Positions 8,114 through 11,935 of a stretch of DNA of 11,935 nucleotides are shown here, piece by piece. This stretch comes from an uncultured Collinsella sp. Lineage in GTDB: Bacteria > Actinomycetota > Coriobacteriia > Coriobacteriales > Coriobacteriaceae. The translations under genes and the position numbers were made by a program. How positions within the stretch are numbered: the first letter of the stretch is position 1; each line of letters opens with the position of its first letter. Under the pieces are notes generated by a model, which was not told the origin of the DNA, ran no database searches, and saw only the letters and a program-made list of their open reading frames with translations. The stretch is taken from NCBI GenBank assembly GCA_900554985.1, contig USJQ01000012.1, positions 1 through 11,935 on the forward strand, read 5' to 3'.

Positions 8114-8159
8114 ATTGTTGACGGTTCGTCAATACTATTTTTGACACAATGTCAACAAT
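8114..8159. promoter_or_regulatory. Twin palindromic operators in the divergent tetR/flavoprotein region
   Basis: Two palindromes of form TTGACR-N3-YGTCAA occur: TTGACGGTTCGTCAA at 8118-8132 and TTGACACAATGTCAA at 8141-8155, with centres 23 bases apart. Their outer halves extend into a perfect 9-bp inverted repeat, ATTGTTGAC (8114-8122) against GTCAACAAT (8151-8159). The TTGACA/TTGACG half-sites also match the -35 consensus, so bound protein would block RNA polymerase. The position 55-100 bases before the tetR start is typical of a TetR autorepressor operator. Confidence 0.75.
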
Positions 8160-8237
8160 GGCGGGTGAACGGCATGGGGGCATGCCCGGCCTGCAAAAAA
8201 AGAGGGGCGCCGCGGTCTCGCCGGGCTGTGGCAAGAG

Positions 8238-8243
8238 AAGGGA
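8238..8243 (+). promoter_or_regulatory. Ribosome binding site that selects the flavoprotein start
   Basis: AAGGGA, within AGAGAAGGGA, lies 5 bases before the ATG at 8249. The upstream extension of the same frame to 7916 has no such site and overlaps the TetR coding region and its operators. Confidence 0.75.
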
Positions 8244-8248
8244 CGACC

Positions 8249-11026
8249 ATGATTCTCAACGGACCGGGGATTAGCTACACCGAGCCCGATATCGGTGCGG
8301 AGTTTGTGCCGCCGCTGCCGGAGCATCCGCGCGAGGCCATCGTCAAACTGTGCGAGCACTGCACCAACCGCCTGCTGCATCGCGACGAGCTGCTGGGCTA
8401 CGAGTACTGGTCGTTTGCCGAGGCCGCGACTGACGAGCAGGCCGAAGTGCTCTGCAAGATGAAGATGCGCCGTCCCTACACGCTGCCCGAGATGGTCAAA
8501 CTCACCGGCATGCCCGAGGCCCAGATCGAGAAGATGCTCGACGACATGAGCTACACGGGCCTGCTCGAGTACAACTGGGAAAATCCCGAGCGAGCCAAGC
8601 AGTGGGTGCTGCCCATGCTGGTGCCGGGTTCTGCTGAGTTCCTCAACATGCGCGTGAGCCAGCTCGAGGAGCATCCGGTCTATGCCAAGTTCTTTGAGCA
8701 GGCATCCAAGGGGCCGCTGTCCAAGGCCACGCCGATGGTGCCGCCCGGAGGTGCCGGCATCGGCATGCATGTCATTCCGGTCGAGAAGGCCATCGATGCC
8801 GCGAGCACCTCGGTGCCTATTGAGCATATCGAGCATTGGCTCGACAAATACGATGGCAAATATGCCGCTAGCACCTGCAGCTGCCGCGCGAGCCGTCGCG
8901 TGATGGGAGAGGGCTGCGCCGACGACCCGGCCGATTGGTGCATCGCCGTGGGCGATATGGCCGACTACGTGGTCGAGACCGATCGTGGTCATTACGTGAC
9001 CCGCGACGAGGTCTACGACATCCTGCGCCAGGCCGAGGACAACGGCTTTGTGCACCAGATCACCAACATTGACGGCGAGAACAAGATCTTCGCCATCTGC
9101 AACTGCAACGTCAACGTGTGCTACGCCCTGCGCACCTCGCAGCTGTTCAACACGCCCAATCTTTCGCGCTCGGCCTATGTCGCTAAGGTCGAGAAGGACA
9201 AGTGTGTGGCCTGCGGTCGCTGCGTTGAGGTGTGCCCGGCCGGCGCCGCCAAGCTCGGCCAGAAGCTCTGCAGCAAAAAGGCCGGCGGACAGGTGCCCGA
9301 GTATCCGCGCCAGGAGCTGCCCGATGCCACCAAGTGGGACCACACCAAGTGGTCGCCCAACTACCGCAACGATAACCGTATCGAGACGCACGAGTCCGGC
9401 ACCGCGCCCTGCAAGACGGCTTGCCCCGCGCACGTTGCCGTTCAGGGCTACTTAAAGCTCGCGGCGCAGGGCCGCTATGACGAGGCGCTGGCGCTCATCA
9501 AGCGCGAGAACCCGCTGCCCGCTATCTGCGGCCGCGTGTGCAACCGCCGCTGCGAGGACGCCTGCACCCGTGGTCGCGTGGATGCCGCCGTGGCTATCGA
9601 CGAGGTCAAGAAGTTCATCGCCCAGCGCGATCTGGATGCCGCGACCCGCTATGTCCCGCCCGTGGTGACGCCGACGCGCGCTGGCGGCTTCGATCAGAAG
9701 ATCGCCATTATCGGTGCCGGCCCGGCCGGTCTGTCCTGCGCCTTCTATCTGGCCGAGAAGGGCTACAAGCCCGTCGTGTTCGAGAAAAACGAGCGCCCGG
9801 GCGGTATGCTCACCTACGGCATTCCCAGCTTTAAGCTGCAGAAGGATGTTATCGAGGCCGAGGTCGAGGTCATTCGCCTGATGGGCGCCGAGTTCCGCTA
9901 TGGCGTGGAAGTCGGTCGCGATGTGACGCTCGACGAGCTGCGCGCGCAGGGCTTTAAGGCCTTTTATGTGGCTATCGGCTGCCAGGGCGGCCGCCTTGCC
10001 GGTATTCCGGGCGAGGACGCCGAGGACGTGGTCGTGGCCGTCGACTTCTTGCGCGAGGTCAACAGTGGCAAGATCGACGCACTGCCTGGCCGCACCATCG
10101 TGGTGGGCGGCGGCAACGTGGCCATCGACGTTGCCCGCAACGCCTGCCGTCTGGGTTCCGAGCACGTTGAGATGTTCTGCCTGGAGAGCGAGGCCCAGAT
10201 GCCTGCCAGCGAGGAGGAGCGTCGCGAGGCTGTTGAGGACGGCGCCCACATCAGCTGCGGCTGGGGCCCCAAGGAGGTTCACCTGGACGAGGCCGGTCAT
10301 GTGTGCGGTATCACTTTCAAGCGCTGCACGCGTGTCTTTGACGACGAGGGCCGTTTTGCGCCCAAGTACGACGAGAACGATCTGCGCCGCGTCGATGCCG
10401 ATCGCGTCGTCATGTCGATTGGCCAGTCCATTGTGTGGGGCGATCTGCTGGCTGGCTCCAAGGTGGAGCTCGGCCGCGGCCAGGGTGCTCTTGCCGACCC
10501 CCAGACCTATCAGACCGCTGAGCCCGACATCTTTGTGGGCGGCGACGTCTACACCGGTCCGAGCTTTGCCATCGACGCCATCGCCGCCGGTCACGAGGCC
10601 GCCGTGTCCATCCATCGCTTTGTGCAGCCGGGATCCACGCTCACCATCGGCCGCAACCAGCGCCACTACACCGCGCTCGACCGCGACGATGTCGTGATCG
10701 AGAGCTACGACAACGCGAGCCGCGAGGTGGCGCATGTCGACCGCGAGCGCGAGAAGGCTGCACCCTTTAGCGAGTACGTCGAGACCTTTACCGAGGAGCA
10801 GGTGCGCGCCGAGACCGCCCGCTGCCTGGGCTGCGGTGCCTCGATCGTCGACCCCAACAAGTGCATCGGCTGCGGCTTGTGCACCACCAAGTGCGCGTTC
10901 GATGCCATCCACCTGGATCGCGATCGCCCCGAGTGCTCCACGATGGTCAAATACGAGCAAAAGCTCCCAAGCCTGGGTAAGTACGCGCTCAAGCGCGCCA
11001 TCAAAATCAAATTCGGGAAGAAGTAA
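8249..11026 (+). CDS. Multi-cluster Fe-S flavoprotein, GltD-type NAD(P)H oxidoreductase (925 aa)
   Basis: A modular cytoplasmic electron-transfer protein. In order: winged-helix-like segment about 77-107; Cys-rich module with C210, C212, C223, C231, C284, C286, C291; 4Fe-4S ferredoxin motif C319, C322, C325, C329; Fer4_20 domain as in glutamate synthase small subunit and dihydropyrimidine dehydrogenase, with C388, C392, C427, C431, C435, C439; FAD Rossmann fold GAGPAG at 489-494; NAD(P)H-binding GGGN at 620-623; and a C-terminal module with C859, C862 then C872, C875, C878, C882. Known: the GltD-type core moves electrons from NADPH through FAD to Fe-S clusters and serves as an electron-input subunit in many systems. 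Inferred: the extra clusters connect it to a partner ferredoxin or enzyme rather than to GltA, whose gene is absent here. The start at 8249 is set by its ribosome binding site. Likely controlled by the divergent TetR. Its substrate is unknown. Confidence 0.9.
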   Translation: MILNGPGISYTEPDIGAEFVPPLPEHPREAIVKLCEHCTNRLLHRDELLGYEYWSFAEAATDEQAEVLCKMKMRRPYTLPEMVKLTGMPEAQIEKMLDDMSYTGLLEYNWENPERAKQWVLPMLVPGSAEFLNMRVSQLEEHPVYAKFFEQASKGPLSKATPMVPPGGAGIGMHVIPVEKAIDAASTSVPIEHIEHWLDKYDGKYAASTCSCRASRRVMGEGCADDPADWCIAVGDMADYVVETDRGHYVTRDEVYDILRQAEDNGFVHQITNIDGENKIFAICNCNVNVCYALRTSQLFNTPNLSRSAYVAKVEKDKCVACGRCVEVCPAGAAKLGQKLCSKKAGGQVPEYPRQELPDATKWDHTKWSPNYRNDNRIETHESGTAPCKTACPAHVAVQGYLKLAAQGRYDEALALIKRENPLPAICGRVCNRRCEDACTRGRVDAAVAIDEVKKFIAQRDLDAATRYVPPVVTPTRAGGFDQKIAIIGAGPAGLSCAFYLAEKGYKPVVFEKNERPGGMLTYGIPSFKLQKDVIEAEVEVIRLMGAEFRYGVEVGRDVTLDELRAQGFKAFYVAIGCQGGRLAGIPGEDAEDVVVAVDFLREVNSGKIDALPGRTIVVGGGNVAIDVARNACRLGSEHVEMFCLESEAQMPASEEERREAVEDGAHISCGWGPKEVHLDEAGHVCGITFKRCTRVFDDEGRFAPKYDENDLRRVDADRVVMSIGQSIVWGDLLAGSKVELGRGQGALADPQTYQTAEPDIFVGGDVYTGPSFAIDAIAAGHEAAVSIHRFVQPGSTLTIGRNQRHYTALDRDDVVIESYDNASREVAHVDREREKAAPFSEYVETFTEEQVRAETARCLGCGASIVDPNKCIGCGLCTTKCAFDAIHLDRDRPECSTMVKYEQKLPSLGKYALKRAIKIKFGKK

Positions 11027-11042
11027 AAGAACCTAACAAGTA

Positions 11043-11209
11043 AGCGAACGGCGCAGAGAACGGTTGGGCAGCGAGCGGGTCCCAGGCGTGGCGAGGTGCC
11101 TTGAAAGAGGAGGGCATAGGGCTTTTGCCCATGCCCGACGATTGAAAGGCAGATCGCCCGTCTGGGGCTCGCGCAGCGTCAAGCCGACCGCCGTTCGTTA
11201 GAACGGCGG
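11043..11209 (+). promoter_or_regulatory. Structured leader RNA of hypA, riboswitch-like, class unassigned
   Basis: Nested helices can be drawn by hand: P1 11043-11053 with 11189-11199 (11 bp, one G-U); P2 11071-11076 with 11167-11172; P3 11081-11088 with 11159-11166; P4 11090-11094 with 11154-11158 (a single bulge separates it from P3); P5 11097-11102 with 11146-11151; P6 11112-11122 with 11127-11136 (10 bp, one bulged A, TTTT loop). A perfect hairpin, 11188-11196 with 11201-11209 (loop GTTA), uses the same bases as the 3' side of P1, so the two cannot coexist. It ends at the hypA ribosome binding site (GGAAGGA 11208-11214). This aptamer-plus-switch layout suggests translational control. No T-run follows, so it is not an intrinsic terminator. 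It does not fit the cobalamin, TPP, FMN, SAM-I, glycine or lysine consensus as I remember them; a distant molybdenum-cofactor-type match (GGGT between P2 and P3) is possible but unconvincing. Confidence 0.6.
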
Positions 11210-11221
11210 AAGGAATTAAAA

Positions 11222-11650
11222 GTGCACGAGCTCGGAATCGTTTACCACATCATTCGCGATGTCGAGAACGTGGCGCGCGCCAATGGCGTGAGTCGCGTTT
11301 CGAGCGTCACGCTGCTGCTGGGCGAGGTCTCGGGCGTCGTTCCCGACTTGCTGCTCGACGCTTGGCGCTGGGCGGCAGATAAAAAGCCCATCGCGCAGGG
11401 CGCGGAGCTTATTGTGGAGCCTGTCGAGGCCGTGACGCATTGCGAGGCGTGCGGCCGCGACTATGCGACAGTCGAGCACGGCAAGACCTGCCCTCATTGC
11501 GGCAGCGGCGAGACATACCTGCTGCAGGGCCAGGAGGTCATGATTAAGCAGATTGAGACCCCCGACGAGGAACCGGCAGACGCTGCCCCCGACGGCCCTT
11601 CCGACGTCCTTGACGCCGTCGATGCCGCCCACCCCCTCCACATCGTCTAG
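11222..11650 (+). CDS. hypA: Hydrogenase nickel-incorporation protein HypA
   Basis: HypA is a small metallochaperone that, with HypB, delivers Ni(II) to the large subunit of [NiFe]-hydrogenases in the cytoplasm. The protein (142 aa) starts M-H-E-L, with the conserved nickel-binding N-terminus (Met1, His2), and has the zinc site C74-X2-C77 and C90-X2-C93. The start is GTG at 11222, confirmed by the required His2-Glu3 and by AGGA at 11211-11214, 7 bases upstream. Residues after about 113 form an extra acidic, Pro/Ala-rich tail of about 30 residues with His137 and His140; most HypA proteins end near 113-120. No hypB or hydrogenase gene is present in the window, and a strong terminator follows at once, so it is an orphan or the last gene of a transcript that could include the flavoprotein upstream. 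The structured leader suggests post-transcriptional control. Confidence 0.93.
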   Translation: MHELGIVYHIIRDVENVARANGVSRVSSVTLLLGEVSGVVPDLLLDAWRWAADKKPIAQGAELIVEPVEAVTHCEACGRDYATVEHGKTCPHCGSGETYLLQGQEVMIKQIETPDEEPADAAPDGPSDVLDAVDAAHPLHIV

Positions 11651-11660
11651 GATTCCCTAT

Positions 11661-11733
11661 AAGTTGCGGTGAAATAGTTCCTAAATCCAGCCTTCTGGCT
11701 CTTAAACAAGAACTATTCCACCGCAACTTTTTT
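11661..11733 (+). terminator. Long-stem terminator / inverted repeat after hypA
   Basis: The arms 11661-11680 and 11710-11729 pair at 19 of 20 positions (one A/C mismatch), enclosing a 29-base loop that has its own small hairpin (CCAG-CCTT-CTGG). A T6 run (11728-11733) follows. It begins 10 bases after the hypA stop. It should work as a Rho-independent terminator. The unusually long arms and low GC content also fit a dispersed palindromic repeat that supplies a terminator. Confidence 0.8.
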
Positions 11734-11935
11734 GAGTGGTTTCGTAGATCATAAGTCGCGCAAATAGTCAAGTCATACCTGTTTGAACAATGTAGCGGCA
11801 GTACAAGCGCATTCGCGCTTGCCTAAAATCGATATTAATGAACAGTCTGCTTGGATCTGTAAAATTCGTGGCTTCATGAGCGACGCCTTGGGGGGTAATG
11901 AGCCGAAAAGCATCAACCTAACCAACTTCTAACAA
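11734..11935. other. Non-coding stretch at window end
   Basis: About 200 AT-richer bases without a supportable gene. The only structure seen is a 7-bp hairpin, CAAGCGC (11804-11810) with GCGCTTG (11815-11821), loop ATTC, with no T-run. A GGGGGG followed by an ATG near 11899 opens a frame of only seven codons. A promoter for a gene beyond the window may lie here but none could be assigned. Confidence 0.5.

Noticed and set aside
7916..8248. Extension of the Fe-S flavoprotein frame upstream to 7916
   Set aside because: It overlaps the TetR coding region and both operators on the opposite strand. The ATG at 8249 has a proper ribosome binding site.
8135..10960. Two long minus-strand frames opposite the flavoprotein (8135-9433, 9452-10960)
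   Set aside because: They are shadows of high-GC coding sequence. All Fe-S, FAD and NAD(P)H motifs lie on the plus strand.
11027..11221. Assignment of the hypA leader to a known riboswitch (cobalamin, TPP, FMN, lysine, glycine, molybdenum cofactor)
   Set aside because: No class-defining core could be matched. A loose resemblance to the molybdenum-cofactor motif (GGGT between two helices) was not strong enough to name it.
1..11935. tRNA, rRNA, CRISPR array or insertion sequence
   Set aside because: No cloverleaf, rRNA signature, regularly spaced identical repeats or transposase-like protein was found by reading both strands.

Overview
The window looks like a chromosomal segment of a GC-rich gut actinobacterium of the class Coriobacteriia, most likely Collinsella or a close relative. 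This is inferred from the strong G/C third-position bias and the gene mix (ClpB, a DUF5692-like membrane protein, a GltD-type multi-cluster flavoprotein, HypA). It was not tested by any search.

Layout: (1) 1-2607, the chaperone ClpB, whose first few codons lie outside the window, closed by a strong terminator. (2) 2739-2933, a 64-residue proline-rich then acidic protein of unknown function. (3) 2934-4525, an AT-richer island: a hairpin, three helically phased copies of a 21-bp dyad around a TATAAT box, and a frameshifted AAA_14/DUF4143 ATPase that looks horizontally acquired. (4) 4599-6095 (minus), a single-pass membrane protein with a long acidic cytoplasmic N-terminus and an extracellular C-terminus. 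(5) 6228-8059 (minus), a TetR-family regulator followed by a DUF5692-like polytopic membrane protein and a terminator. (6) 8249-11026 (plus), divergent from the TetR gene, a 925-residue Fe-S flavoprotein built on a GltD-type core. (7) 11043-11209, a strongly structured RNA leader with two mutually exclusive helices just before the hypA ribosome binding site. (8) 11222-11650, hypA, then a long-stem terminator and about 200 bases with no gene.

The most coherent unit is 6335-11026. The TetR regulator, its membrane-protein neighbour and the divergent Fe-S flavoprotein flank one intergenic region with two 15-bp palindromes of the same form (TTGACR-N3-YGTCAA). That is the expected arrangement for an inducible two-part redox or transport system, with a cytoplasmic NAD(P)H/FAD/Fe-S reductase and an integral membrane partner. 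Its substrate cannot be read from the sequence. The best candidate for something undescribed is the hypA leader, which has riboswitch architecture but fits no class I could match with confidence. The second is the triple-dyad operator array in front of the broken ATPase gene.

No rRNA, tRNA, CRISPR array or insertion sequence was found.
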